From assembly GCF_014633365.1 (NCBI RefSeq), contig NC_068347.1:20978433-21042432 (forward strand): 64,000 bases of DNA, written 5' to 3'. Under the pieces are notes generated by a model, which was given only the letters and a program-made list of their open reading frames with translations, had not been told where the DNA came from and searched no databases. Below are positions 50,581 to 62,339 of this stretch, piece after piece. Each line of letters starts with the position of its first letter. Position 1 is the stretch's first letter. A program made the translations under genes and the position numbers. The DNA is from Diospyros lotus (Eukaryota; Streptophyta; Magnoliopsida; Ericales; Ebenaceae).

Positions 50581-51660
50581 CAGATAAATAAACCTTATCT
50601 TTTACAACCCAACAGGTTGAATGCAATAAAATGCCTTACCAAATGGATGTACAAACCTCTTGGATTGAGGTAAGGAGAGCTAAAAGGATGAGACTCAGCT
50701 TGTTTCTCCTTATCACACCACAATGCACATCAAGAATTGTGTGAATGGATCCTCTTTGAGAGCTTTGTCAAAACGATTTCATTCACTTGTGCTTGTGTAT
50801 GTATCTTGTGTCTCTTGTATGTGTATTCTTGTGTATATGCTTGTAAGTTCTACTTCTTGTCTTCAAAGAACTGATATATATACCAAGAAACAGAAATTTG
50901 ACTGATTATAACCATTAGAGACAAGATATTAAAGTAGGTTTCGAAACGCAACTTATTGGTTTCGAAGCAACACAATTTTACTCAATGGTTTCGAAACATC
51001 TCCTCATGTTTCGAAACATCCAACCTTTACAGCTAGTTTTGCACTGGGAGACAGCATGAGTAAGATACAAAGATAAATGCTTACCATGATTTTGTTTTGT
51101 TCTCCACTTACAAAATTTGAAATTGAAATTATGGAGATCAAATAAAAAGTAAACTTTTTGAAAAACTTTTGAATATAAAGAGAATGAAAAGCAAAAGCAT
51201 CTCGGGTTTTTAAATATTCTGCTGACAGAGTCAGATGTTTTGAAACATGCTATGAAGGTTTCGAAACATACTTCAAAAACATATTTCAAAACGCATGCAA
51301 CTCAGATTTTAAATGCTCTACGAACAGAATTGTCAGAGGTTTCGAAACATACCATATAAGTTTCGAAACATATGCTTAAATCTCAAACAGGTTTTGAAAT
51401 ATGACATACAGACTTAGCAAACATTGAAACCTTTTCAAAAAGTATTTTGAAACAAGTATAGAAACATGGCAGAATGATGTTTCGAAACATAGAGACTAAG
51501 TTTCGAAACATGATGCATGAACTTTGGATTTTTCAAACATTTGAACATTCGTGCTATTAATGCATGTTTCGAAATATGAAAAGCTTATTTCAAAATATGA
51601 GATTCACATAAAAGATTTTTCATTCTAAGATAGGTTTTTCATCAAACACATTTTCTCATA
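50581..51660. mobile_element. Degraded LTR sequence with TTTCGAAA motif array
   Basis: No gene. 50935-51600 has about fifteen copies of GTTTCGAAACAT, TTTCGAAACA or variants (TTTCAAAA, TTTTGAAACA), at 20-70 bp spacing. The related LTR 29857-30595 has the same motif. Ends could not be fixed. Confidence 0.6.
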
Positions 51661-52885
51661 TATCAAAAAATATGATACAACAATAAGATTATAAATAGAA
51701 AATGTAAGTGCTCTTTCTTTTCTCGCCCGCCTCTCCTTCTTTTATAGTTTGCTGTCTTGAATGCTCTTTAGTTCTTGTCCAATGGTTAAAAGAATAAATC
51801 TATTCTTTCCAAAGGCATTCTCATTTGAATGGTCATAAATGCTTCATAAATTCAATTTTTTATTTTATTTTTATCAAACAATCTTTAGATAACGTTTAAC
51901 GAACTAGTAATCATCTGAAAAGGTAATTATGCGAGCATTAAATGCACAAACAATGGCTAGTAATGACTATAAATTTAAATTTCAGCAAGTAAATAATCAA
52001 GTGAAAAACAAGGATAATCGATTGATTTGGAAAATACTCAAGTTAGCATAATAACTAATCATTTTGAGCATAAGCTTTACTCGATTATATGAATACTTAG
52101 TCGATTAATTTTTAAACTACAGAGACCAAATCTCTATCTAACCTAATTCACTAAACTGGGTAATACTAAATACTCAATTGGATGAATAACACCAGTCGAA
52201 CACCCAATAGCCTTCAATCAATTTTCTGATTTGCTTTGGAAAAAAACACTTGATCGAGAATTTATTGTATTTAATTGGTCATGTTATCACTCATGTATAT
52301 GAGTCCTATAACAGTCAATTTAATAAAGAGATGTAGAAACCTGCTCTCTGTTATTTTTCAAAGTATTCGACTAGGAACCTAACCTACTTGACTGTTATCT
52401 TAAATCAAAGACTTTATATCTTACAAGTAGTCTAACACTCGAATTGAATAATTATCAAGTCGATTTGAGATATAAGCATTAAGACTTGATATTTTAGCAC
52501 ATTGTCTTCTATTGGTTGGTGTATGTAAGTAACTTGACTGATTATTCAAATACTCTAAAGCTTTTTAAACACTCAATTGAATAATTTATGAAGTTATTTA
52601 AGATTAACAAGCTAATACTCGATTGAGCATTACCAAGCTTGTTTTGAATACTCGATTTAAGTAAGCCCCGATATTTTACACTTGATACCTAATACAAGTT
52701 TACTCTAGTGGTGACTTGAAAGATGGAAAAAACAATCTTTCACAATGCATTAATTCACTCGAATTCTCATAAAGCTCCTACTCGAGTAGTAATGAATTCT
52801 TTTGAAATTATACATAAGGGCTCACTCAATTATTTGATACATAATTAATTAAAGTTTTGCATTAATATTTATCATCAAAACATCA
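51661..52885 (-). mobile_element. Copia-type LTR (U3 side) with ACTCGA motifs
   Basis: Minus strand start TGATGTTTTGATGATAAATA at 52885. U3 holds ACTCGATT/ACTCAATT motifs (52010-52850). A TATA box CTATAAAAGAAG is read on the minus strand near 51746. The U5 end could not be found; the TTTCGAAA LTR sequence begins near 51650 instead. Confidence 0.6.
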
Positions 52886-52952
52886 TTAATATATAAACTC
52901 AACATCTTAAACTTTAGTCCAATTTAGAGTCATAAAGGTTGTTAGTTTACTA

Positions 52953-53599
52953 TGCCCTAATGCTAGATCTAGATGACGTCTAACGGGCTTGTAAGAAATA
53001 TATCTGTTGTATCTTTATTCATAAACTCTCCAGTTTGCTATATGAATGAGTCCCGAGATCATCTGTTTGAGAGTCTTATTCTTAAGGTGTTAAGAATATG
53101 TGATGGGATTCTATGGTGACAAGACTTCTTAAATGATTCTTAATCCTTAGATTAATCGGATGGAGACTTTGATTAGTCGAGTATGGACTAGCACAGAGTT
53201 TACTACCTCGATCAGTATGAGTTACTGATGGTAAGGTGGTGAGTCACATGTCATATGACATAGGGATGTCTCTAGTAAACTCCTGAGTGGTTGTTGGAGA
53301 ACAATGCACTGAATGTGGCGTCAATGACTGACAACATGGTATTGTGAATACTGGTCATGTTGTCTAGTTACGGTAGTGTAGCTAATCCTTATAAATGAAC
53401 TAGCACGATTGTCTTGTACATTGGTGTGCGGGATTTGTCAATTGACCGAACCATCCAATTACAAGGTAGAAAGGTTCATCGATGTGGTTCTGAATTGTTG
53501 GTATATATGGAGGCAGGTGCTGGGGATAGGATCCACCACCCTCGTTGTTATTGATGGGGTGAACGTCTTATGTGGTTTACTATTAGTGTGATAGGATAA
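52953..53599 (+). repeat. Unclassified long repeat R1, copy b, first part
   Basis: Aligned with 25896-26545: ATGCTAGATCTAGATGACGTCTAACGGG, TTAAGGTGTTAAGAATATG, GGTGGTGAGTCACAT, TTGGAGAACAATGCAC. Non-coding; the small ORF at 53409-53591 also lies within this repeat. It is interrupted at 53600 by an LTR. Confidence 0.7.
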
Positions 53600-55969
53600 T
53601 TGTAACAGCCCACTGTTCCCAGGGCGTTAGATAACGTAAGATTCGGGGATATATTTTTTGCCATCATAAACTTGACACATAAATCGTTCCCCGACAATCC
53701 CGTTACACCCTCTTAGAATATCAACTCAGAATCATTAATAAACTAAGACAGGTAAATCATCTCAAATGTAGAAGCTAGATCGAAACCTCAAATGATATAC
53801 AACCAAATCATCTTATTCATAACTTTAAAGTCAAACCATCATTTTACATGGCGTCATCAAAATATACAACATAACTGAAAACGACATACTATAAACTATC
53901 CACTAATCATTGTCACTCCTCAACAATTCCTTTCCCTTTTGCACCGCTGCTTTCACTTTGAACATTTGAATATTTCAGGGATATAATCCAAATTAGATGA
54001 TGAATCATCTAAATGAGAATTCAAAACATGTCATGAATGTATGCAAGACATGAACAAACTGACAAAACCCAACAAACCCTAGCCTAAGAAAATCCCTCAC
54101 AACGCTTAACCCAACCACAGGGAAGTGCAATCTCTCTAAAGGCAACATCACCATATCGACACATTAACAAGACACAGTCCTAGCTTAAGAGGGGCAAAGT
54201 CAACGCATCTCCCCAACATCTCGAGAACTTCATTACCACTCCCGGTCCAGGAGGGTCACATCAACGTAGGAACCCGGCTCACCACAATCACGTCAAGGAT
54301 TATGTTCCCACTCAAAAGCATTCAGGACACATTACCAACTCATATCCCATATGGACCACCAGTGGTCGTAGTGCAACTTTCTTAGCCATAAGACCCGGCA
54401 CGAAAACCTAGGTAGCTATTCCAGCAACACCTTTGGGGAATTATGACTACACTATCTAGACAACATTCCAAGCTGACATCCCATATGAACAACACAAAAC
54501 GCATAACAATGCCACATATCACAACTCAATGCATCATATAAACAATATTTTATAAAATACAATACATATGTACAAAACATTTAGGAACAAACCTCCCTCT
54601 TGAAACCAACTGTCACCAATTATCGTTCACATGCAACAAAACCATTTTGCATGAAATCATAACACATTTAGGTAGCACAAATTCCAAGTTTTTAGGGTAG
54701 AAACACCCACAATAAATCAAGTTTTGGGGTAAACACTCACCTTGAACGTATTCAGAACGCCTCAAACCTTGTGCCCAACCTCGATTTTCATGCAACTCCT
54801 CAAGTCTTTTGACCAAACCACTTCCTTACACCCCCTTATGTGCTACCCAAGTGCTCTACGCGTGTGATGTCTTACGTATGCTTTAAAAGCCCTCTATCCA
54901 CTAAACCTAAAGCACTCTCATCTAGTACGAATTTATCACACAACTTTGAATGAGAAAATCTTAGCCATGAACACCCTATTTATAGGCTTTGGAAACTTGG
55001 CCACTGTCCGCCTATTTCTATCCCGCAAGTGGACGGATCGTGACAAGTAATACAATGATGAATAAAGTGTCATACCCACGAGGACTAACTTTTGACGTTT
55101 ACTCTAACTGATTTAACCTTAACCTAACACACACATTAACAAAGACTTCAACTGTAATGAAAACTAATTTACTAATAAAAGATGCAAACAAAACAATTTC
55201 TTTGATTCAAAAACTTTCAAAGTTAAGGCACTAGGGTTTGTGAATCCACCATCGGCTTTCTATGATTCAATTATTCATTACTCGAGTCTTGTTATTCCTT
55301 CTCTTAGGTTGAAAATCGATGATCCAATTACAACCAAAAGCCTCTCTCGATGGTCATTCAGTTCTATGTATATACATGAGATTAACTATCTCTAGTCAAC
55401 CTTCGAACATATAAACATGCATTCAATCACGGAGATCATCACAAAATGATTTTATAAGGCATAATGGTATCTCTACCTATTATAGGACCCTACGTTGCTT
55501 GCTACCATGTCTAATCCATATTGAATCTCTCGAATGCAATACAAATCACAAATATGTTTCAATGGTGATAATGCATTAAAACAGCATTATGAACATAACA
55601 AACAATCAACCTGAATGAATAAGGAAATAACAAACCGAGTAACTTTAAATCAAACCATTAGAAGTTGAGGTTTCATCATTCACCCTAGCTATAAAAACAT
55701 AGCAATGCATTCTTGCAATCAAAAGAAAAATAAAAGAGTTGGAATCCATAACAAAGATTTGAGAAAGCAAAAAAAAATACAACCCAAGAGTATAGTCTTC
55801 AATCTTCTGTCGGCTCTTTCTCCATCGAAAAACTCTCCAAATCCCTCAAGAATAAGTCTTTTTACAGTGTTTTTTAGGTTATTAAAGTCGTGCATAGTGA
55901 AAACTCTGGTTTCCCATTGATTTGAACGGAGACGGGCCGCTTTCAATTAAAGTTCGGAATGTTATTGCG

Positions 55970-56125
55970 GTCCTACTACAGTATGCTTGTTGTTGTAGAC
56001 CTGTAAGCTCCAGATAGGAATTCCTAAAGCGGTCTTACAACGGTATACATTCCGCTATAAGACCGTGATCTCCAGAAACTAATTCTTATAGCGGTCCTAC
56101 AGCGGAATGCATACCGCTGTAGGCC
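55970..56125. repeat. Three tandem hairpin-forming repeats
   Basis: Three imperfect copies of a GCGGTCCTACAGCGG...CCGCTGTAGG unit. The third is perfect: CCTACAGCGG and CCGCTGTAGG (about 56096-56123) around an 8-nt loop. The second pairs CGGTCTTACAACGG with CCGCTATAAGACCG. The first is degraded (GGTCCTACTACA / TGTTGTAGACC). Confidence 0.85.
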
Positions 56126-56439
56126 ACTAGATTTCTTCCTTAGCCTCTTTCTTCTTCGCTTTCCACTTTTTGCTCTTGTTCCACTTTCACTTTCTCCACC
56201 TCATTTCAAGTTGATAACTAACCATGCCTTCAAGTTTTATTTCCACTCCTATCATGCACCGAAATCGTTTCTTTCTGTTCCATGTCCGCTTTGCATGTAA
56301 TGTGTACCTATATTGACAATATTAAGCCCTAAATGAGTAGCAATCATGTTCATTGAATACTTAAATGCTAAGCTTGGATAACTAAATAAGAGTGCAAAAT
56401 ATGCTGATCAGCCACCAAGTAAGTCACATTATAATACAA

Positions 56440-56690
56440 TATTCCTTAATCATTTCAAATCTCCTAAAATCCTCTCCAATCATTCCAAATCTTCTAAGAT
56501 ATTTTGCAATCATTCTAAATCTTCTAAGATTTTCTATAATCATTCCAAATTTTCTAAGATCTTCTCCAATCATTCCAGATCTTCGGCAATCATTGTAAAT
56601 CTTTTAAAATTTCTATAATCATTTCTAATCTTACCAAATCTTATCCAAATCAAATCATATCCAATCAAATCTTATCAAATTTTATCTTAT
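56440..56690. repeat. Degenerate tandem repeat, about 25-30 bp unit
   Basis: Repeating AATCATTCCAAATCTTCTAAGAT with variation, shading into AATCTTATCCAAATC-type units. It lies inside the LTR 53600-57327. Confidence 0.85.
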
Positions 56691-57354
56691 CTCTAACTTC
56701 ATCATGAGACTTCATCTTATCTCTAACGCCATCATGACACTTCATCTCATCTCTAAAGTCATTATGAGGTTTTTCCTGAATCTCCCAAATGCCCCTAGGA
56801 AAAAGGTTTCAAGAATTACACTTTTGCCCAAATTTTTTGGGTAATTACACTTAGACCCCTTTCAACTTGGTCCTTGGATCATTTTTTAATTGCACTTATG
56901 CCCATAGAGAAATGATTTATTACACTAATACCCTAAAATTTTAGGTAAATTACACTTTTACCTGAACTTCAATATTTACGATTTTGCCCCTGGCTTGGAA
57001 ACTGAACTTTTATCTCCAGACTTTCATAATTCCTAAAATGTCGTATTTCCACAAATATTTGAATCTAAAAATCTTAGATATTACATCCTTTATGATCATT
57101 CAATTTTTTAGGCTTGAAATTAGATGTATCGAAAACTATCTTTATTCCGATTGCTTTTAGTGTCATAAATCTCATCTCAAGACACTCATCAATGACATAC
57201 CTTTTTTCTTAGATATTTACATTTCAGAGTACTCCCTTCCATTGATTCAACAATTACTTAACTAAATTCTCAAACCGATTTTCGGTTCCTTGAACTTACT
57301 TAATACTACGCAATATGGGGTATTACAACAATCCTTGGCAAGGGAAGATTGATT

Positions 57355-58572
57355 TGATATTTTACTCTTATGTTTAAGTTTTGATGATGAAAAACATCAA
57401 ATAATTTTACATCCTATATGGCCTTCAAACAAAAATCAATTTCATTGTCAAAGTGCTTTCAATACAACCAATCTATATGCATATGGACATTTACAAATTA
57501 TATTTCACAAAAATGGTTTCAAATCTTTGGAAAAATAGGAGCAACATTTTTCTAAGGAAAAATAACTAATTTATTAACTACATTGTAAATTTAACCTATA
57601 TGTCAACTATCTTGAAGCAATCTATCGATAGACAGAATGCTTGTTTGAAGATTAGCCTTGATCTGTCGACCAATCTCTTTGGATCTGTTAATTGATAGAA
57701 TGCTTGGTGTATCTTACCTTGCATCTATTGATAGATAGGGGATCATCTGTCGACCGATAGAATGTTTTCCTAAGCAAATGTGGATAGATTTTCATAATCT
57801 ATCAACTTGTTTTTGAAATTTTGCCTAAGGCTGTCGACAACTTCTTTCGTCTGACACCACTAACGACTAGTTTGACAACTTGCAAAGATGCTCTTATTCT
57901 ATCAAACGGTCATATTTTTGAATGAAGCTCAAGACACTCTATAAATAGAAAAGGAATGGAAGATTCAATGTGACCAAGTGATTACATTGCAAGCTCCCAG
58001 GTGGTCATCCAATTTGTGCTTTATTATTGCATTTATTTCTTTCCAAGGCTTTACTCTTATCTTTGTAAATTTACTTTCAACCCTTGTTTCTATATTTAGA
58101 GAATTTGTAACTAAGAGTGTTAACTCTTAGATCCTCTCTTATCTTGTATCATTTTGTATAATTCCAACCTAGTTTTGCTAGAGAACTTACTTATTGAAGC
58201 AAGGGGTTACAATACCTAGTCTGTTGCTAAAGGGCTTACTTATTAAAGCAAAATGTTGTATTTTCCTAACTTGGTGCTAGAGAGCTTATCCAAGGTGATA
58301 GGAGGATTTTGATAGATTGTTTTTAAATTCCTTAGTGAGAAGCTAAAGGAGTGGATTAGGCTTGGTTTAAGTTGAACCACTATAAATCCTTGTGTCATTT
58401 TCATTTCTTGCTTTATCATTTCTCTAGTATTTTCATTTAGATATCACACTTCATATTCTAAATCATTAAATCCCTATTTTTAAGAAAAACTTTTTAAATT
58501 TCAATCAAATTTTCAAATAACCCAATTCTCCCTCCTCTTAGGTTTTGGTGCCATTGCTATACAATTATATCA
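57355..58572 (+). mobile_element. Solo copia LTR (1,218 bp), family of element B
   Basis: Start TGATATTTTACTC, end CAATTATATCA. Perfect TSD TGATT at 57350-57354 and 58573-58577. TATA CTCTATAAATAGAAAAGG near 57938. CTGTCGACC-type motifs at 57600-57860. Both ends match element B's LTR. It sits inside R1 copy b. Confidence 0.93.
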
Positions 58573-59280
58573 TGATTATCATGAAAGGTGTTTCCTAAAG
58601 TGTCATATAGTTACTATAATAAGATCTGACAAATAATTATTGAGTTTGTGAGTTTATCATTCCATGACTCTGGCTTAGTCTAGATGTTAGGTGATGGAAG
58701 GATTATAGCACACGATAATCATCAACTATAATAAGTTCATTAAAGTAAGACTTCACTATCTTCTATATTGTCCTGAATTGCTACTAAGCACTTCTCAAGA
58801 CCTCTCATATCATCACCAAGATATGGAGAGATTCTTGTAATGGGTCAAGTTGTTAACAGATACTAAATGGGTTTTGGTGTTATTTATTTACTAGCAAGTA
58901 GTGAACCTAGAAAGTCATACACCATATAGTGTTATATCTAGTGTCAACACTATGTACCTATTCTGTCTCAAATATGTCATTAAGTGTTGTTAAAGGTAGC
59001 AGGTCAAAGCTTGACTTGCTAGAATAGGAAAGTCGACTACCCAGCTTGAGGAGTCGACTACCATGCCTAGCTAGCAATAGTGCTATCCACGTTTAAGCCA
59101 ATTGGGGAGGATGGTGGGGTGAGGCGGTAGTTGCAATTTTGGACATGAAATTGGAATTACAGAGGCTGTAATTTGGCTAGCTTCTACTTGCTTTCTGTAA
59201 CTTCTGTTTTTGTTTACTTCTGCTCTACTTTTCTAAATTATAATGAGGTATGAGTCTCGTTCTCCCTTGGTAACAGTGTG
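58573..59280 (+). repeat. Unclassified long repeat R1, copy b, last part
   Basis: Aligned with 26590-27120: GTGAGTTTATCATTCCATGACTC, TTAGGTGATGGAAGGATTATA, GTGAACCTAGAAAGTCATAC. Past about 59090 the two copies are no longer alignable by eye. Confidence 0.65.
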
Positions 59281-59819
59281 GCTTATTGCCTAGGCCTAGG
59301 GCCCCACCCAGGGCTGGCCCTAAGATTTTGGAGGCTCTAAGAAAACCCATAAACCAAAATTTTATTTGGGTCTTAGACTTTCAAGACTTTAAATCAAATC
59401 TGATATTAACAGTTTACACAATTAACTTTCAAGTTTAAAAAATTTAACTGAAAACTTTCAAAGATCCAACGACTAAAGTATTAATTTTTTTTACAAAATT
59501 TTGATACAAGAATGATATTTATTGTTTAAAAATATTAAAATATAGAAAAATTCACTAAGGCATTATTTTTTCTTACAAAATTTGTGGAATTGGTATTTAT
59601 TATTTAGCATACGTTAAAATGTAAAAAACTTTACTAAAGCATTAATTTTTCTTACAAAATTTGTGGGATTGGTATTTATTGTTTAAAAAATATTAAAATG
59701 TAAAAAAAATCAAACATGCTGGTGGAGTGACTTGAACCAGTGACCTAAAAAACTTTTGATTTACAACTCACCACTCTACCAACTAAACTCAAATAGAATT
59801 GGTATAAATTATGTATTTT
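59281..59819. other. Non-coding region with an 80-bp triplication and a tRNA-like relic
   Basis: A GC-rich CCAGGGCTGGCCCTAAG palindrome-like start (about 59318) resembles terminal sequences of some plant DNA transposons (from memory). Units of about 80 bp starting TTACAAAATTT recur at 59491, 59573 and 59652. A tRNA-like segment follows at 59715-59795. Confidence 0.55.
59715..59795 (-). other. tRNA-derived (SINE-like) relic with pol III box sequences
   Basis: On the minus strand TTAGTTGGTAGAG (59786-59774) fits an A box. GGTTCAAGTCA (59738-59728) fits a B box, and TTAGGTCACTGGTTC before it resembles plant tRNA-Tyr. There is no paired acceptor stem, so it is not a working tRNA gene. Confidence 0.5.
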
Positions 59820-60131
59820 TGTTGAAGTATACGAAGATAAGGATTCCAAACTACGACGAAGACGATAATAACAACCGATGATCAAAAAAACTAAGAGATA
59901 GAGACAGCTTGACTAGAGATAAAGTTTAGAGTGTTTATCTTATATGTTATTTACCCTTGTTGTACATTTAAATATTGTTGTAATCTAGTCCTAATTATTA
60001 GGAATGTAATCTAGATAATAAGGATGTAATCTAGTTCTAAATTTTAGGAGAATTCTTAGGAAACCTCTTGTATAAATATTTTCATTCATATCAATAAAAT
60101 CATAAGGAATACCATTTCCTTTTCTTCTACA
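59820..60131 (+). mobile_element. Copia element D, 5' LTR (312 bp)
   Basis: Start TGTTGAAG, end CTTCTACA (near-perfect inverted ends). Contains TATAAATATTTTC and AATAAAATC near 60072-60105. It is followed by a decayed primer site TGATATAAGAGC (60132-60143). Much shorter than the LTRs of A and B, so a different copia lineage. Confidence 0.82.
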
Positions 60132-60289
60132 TGATATAAGAGCCTATTGATTCAAGCCTCTACTACTAGCAACCCTAGTGCATTCATCGTACATCCTCCA
60201 GTTACAACGTGCCTTCATTACACTTGTTCCCTGTTTCCAGTCCAACAACTGATTAAAGCCATTCTTGTGTCTGGTCCTCTTTGATCATC

Positions 60290-61310
60290 ATGTCAAAAAC
60301 TTCTGCACACTCTTCCCCAACTTTGACCATCACCACTAAAAAATTAATTCCAGTGGATCAACCTCCTCTTGCTGGTGAATTACCGAATGTTCACCAATCC
60401 TACCGGTTAGATGGTAGGAATTTCCTTCAATGGTCTTAGTTGATCAAGATGCTTCTCAAAGGGTGAGGAAAAGGTAACCACCTAACTGAGAATCCTCTAG
60501 TACAAAATGATCCAGGTTTCAATGCATGGGATGTGGAAGGCTCCTGACAGCAAGAATTTTATGTCGGACAGGTTTGGGAGTACCATACAACCGAAGATCA
60601 GCAAGAATTTTATGTTCCTCAACACTGCCCGATAGGTTTGGGAGACCATTCAGTAAACCTATTCTAAAGCCAAGGATGCATCTATGATCTTTGATGTTAA
60701 AACAAAGATCAATGGTACAAAACAAGGCCAATTGACCAGCACAGAGTATTACAATCTAATGAGAGGCCTATGGTTAGAGCTTGACCAATATCAAGCCATT
60801 AAGATGGAGTGCTAAGAGGATACTGCCACCCTCAACTGAATCCTTAAAAGAGACTGAATACTGTAGTTCCTAGTAGGCTTAAACCCTGAGTTTGATCGGG
60901 TACGAGTACAAGTTCTTGGTAAAGATAAGTTTCCTAATTTAAATAAGGTATTTGCTATTGTGAGGAGTGAAGAAAATAGGAAAAGGCCTATGCTTAGTGG
61001 ATCTAACATGGAAGGATCAACACTCCTATCCAATAATAAGGAAGGAGCAAGAGGGAAAACGTGGAAACCATCTACAGCCCGAACCAAGGTTTTCGGACTT
61101 GAAGGATAGTGGTGCACTTTCTGTAACAAACCTTAGCACACCAGAGAGACATGCTTCAAACTGCATGGGAAGGAGGCAATTCTCAACCGAGTTGGTAGAT
61201 CCTGAAATATGAGGACTTAAGACCATTAACAAAACTACCCTCAAAGCTACCTATCAACCAAGGGACAAAAGGGAGAAGTAGAAAAAGAAGAAGTAACCGG
61301 TTATGGATCA
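60290..61310 (+). pseudogene. Copia element D: gag
   Basis: ATG at 60290. Ser/Thr-rich start, then YRLDGRNFLQWS (gag pre-domain), a stop, and NHLTENPLVQNDPGFNAWD. After a short rearranged stretch near 60540-60640 (TCCTGACAGCAAG and TTTGGGAG blocks occur twice) it continues with KTKINGTKQGQLTSTEYYN and GLNPEFDRVRVQVL. Near 61110-61165 is a knuckle-like CTFCNKP then HTRETCFKLHGKE with a stop replacing one residue. At least six in-frame stops. Confidence 0.8.
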
Positions 61311-61889
61311 AATTTGAATTAGCTCAATAAAGAGGAAATAAATAGGCTGAAGGAGTTCCTAAAGACCATCCAAGATGGAAGAGCATCTTGTTCCATTGCA
61401 CATGAAAGTAAACAAGTGATTTTTACTCTTTTTTTGGCCTCTAATACTGATAGGAATAACACATGGATCTTGGATTCAGGGGCTACTAACCATATGACAT
61501 CCAATTTTTGTGTTTTTGATACCTATGAGCCCTTTGAAACCATCAAACAAATTACTATTTCCAATGGGACCTCTATTCCCATCAAAGGAAAAGGCAAATT
61601 AAGTCTTGGCCCTAATTTATCAATAAATCAGATACTCTATGTACTAGATTTAACCCTAAGCCTTATCTCCATAAAATAACTCACAAAAGACCTCAATTGC
61701 AATGTTGTTTTCTCTCCATATGTGTGTAAATTTTAGGCCATGAACACGGGGAGGATGATTGGTGTGGCTAAAGAGAAACACGGGCTATACATCTTACAAG
61801 GAAGGAGTTCCATACCTAAAGACAACTAATTGCAGGCAGCCTATTCAACCCAAAATTCAGCATCTAATTAATCTTCCATTTGGCTTTGT
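61311..61889 (+). pseudogene. Copia element D: protease and start of pre-integrase
   Basis: Open 61416-61679: NNTWILDSGATNHMTSN (retropepsin Asp-Ser-Gly), ITISNGTSIPIKGKGKLSLG, LYVLDLTLSLISI. Then a stop, and a broken stretch to IWLC, where it is cut by the miniature LTR element at 61890. Confidence 0.87.
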
Positions 61890-62339
61890 TGTAAGCACCT
61901 TAGGTGAATCCCACATTGGCCATGCAAATGGGGGGAACTGGGCATATAAGTGCGGAGAGTGTTCTACATAGTGATGCGCGTTTTGGGATTAAATCCCAGA
62001 GCGATAAAATCGGGGATTGGTTGCGACCTGAACCGGACAATACATTGTTATGTGAACCCCGACCGTTACAGTAATGGTATCAGAGCCGACCCCCGAGCCT
62101 CTGAGCGTGGTGGTGGGGCAAACCTCAACGAGGATGCTGAGTCCCTAGAGGGAGTGCGTGTAAGCACCTTAGGCGAATCCCACATCGGCCATGCAAAGGG
62201 GGGGAACTGGGCATATAAGTGTGGAGGGTGTTCTACATAGTGACGCGTGTTTTGGGATTAAATCCCACAGCGATAAAATCGGGGATTGGTTGCGACCTGA
62301 ACCAGACAATACGTTGCTATGTGGACCCTGGCCGTTACA
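61890..62339 (+). mobile_element. Complete TRIM-like element (450 bp)
   Basis: Two 181-bp LTRs (61890-62070 and 62159-62339), each starting TGTAAGCACCTTAGG and ending CCGTTACA, flank an 88-bp internal part with an exact primer site TGGTATCAGAGC (62075-62086). TSD TTTGT (61885-61889) and TTTTT (62340-62344), one change. About 14 differences separate the LTRs, mostly transitions. Excision rejoins element D's frame (WLC to HLHLGHP). No coding capacity; the short frames across it are incidental. Confidence 0.95.

Larger units (their letters stand above)
53600..57327 (+). mobile_element. Long solo LTR (3,728 bp), TGTAACAGCCC...TATTACA, probably with its own insertion
   Basis: Start TGTAACAGCCCACTG, end GGGGTATTACA. 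Flanks ATAAT (53595-53599) and ACAAT (57328-57332), a TSD with one change. The R1 repeat continues on both sides. TTAGATGATGAATCATCTAA near 53992 is shared with the LTR at 1-2400. It is about 1.2 kb longer than the LTR at 46695. The excess lies around 55020-56130, whose left part (CCCGCAAGTGGACGGATCGTGACAAGTAATA) resembles a repeat common in plant genomes, so a nested insertion is likely. Confidence 0.85.

Noticed and set aside
59715..59795. Functional tRNA-Tyr gene
   Set aside because: A/B boxes fit, but there is no paired acceptor stem and the anticodon arm is disrupted.
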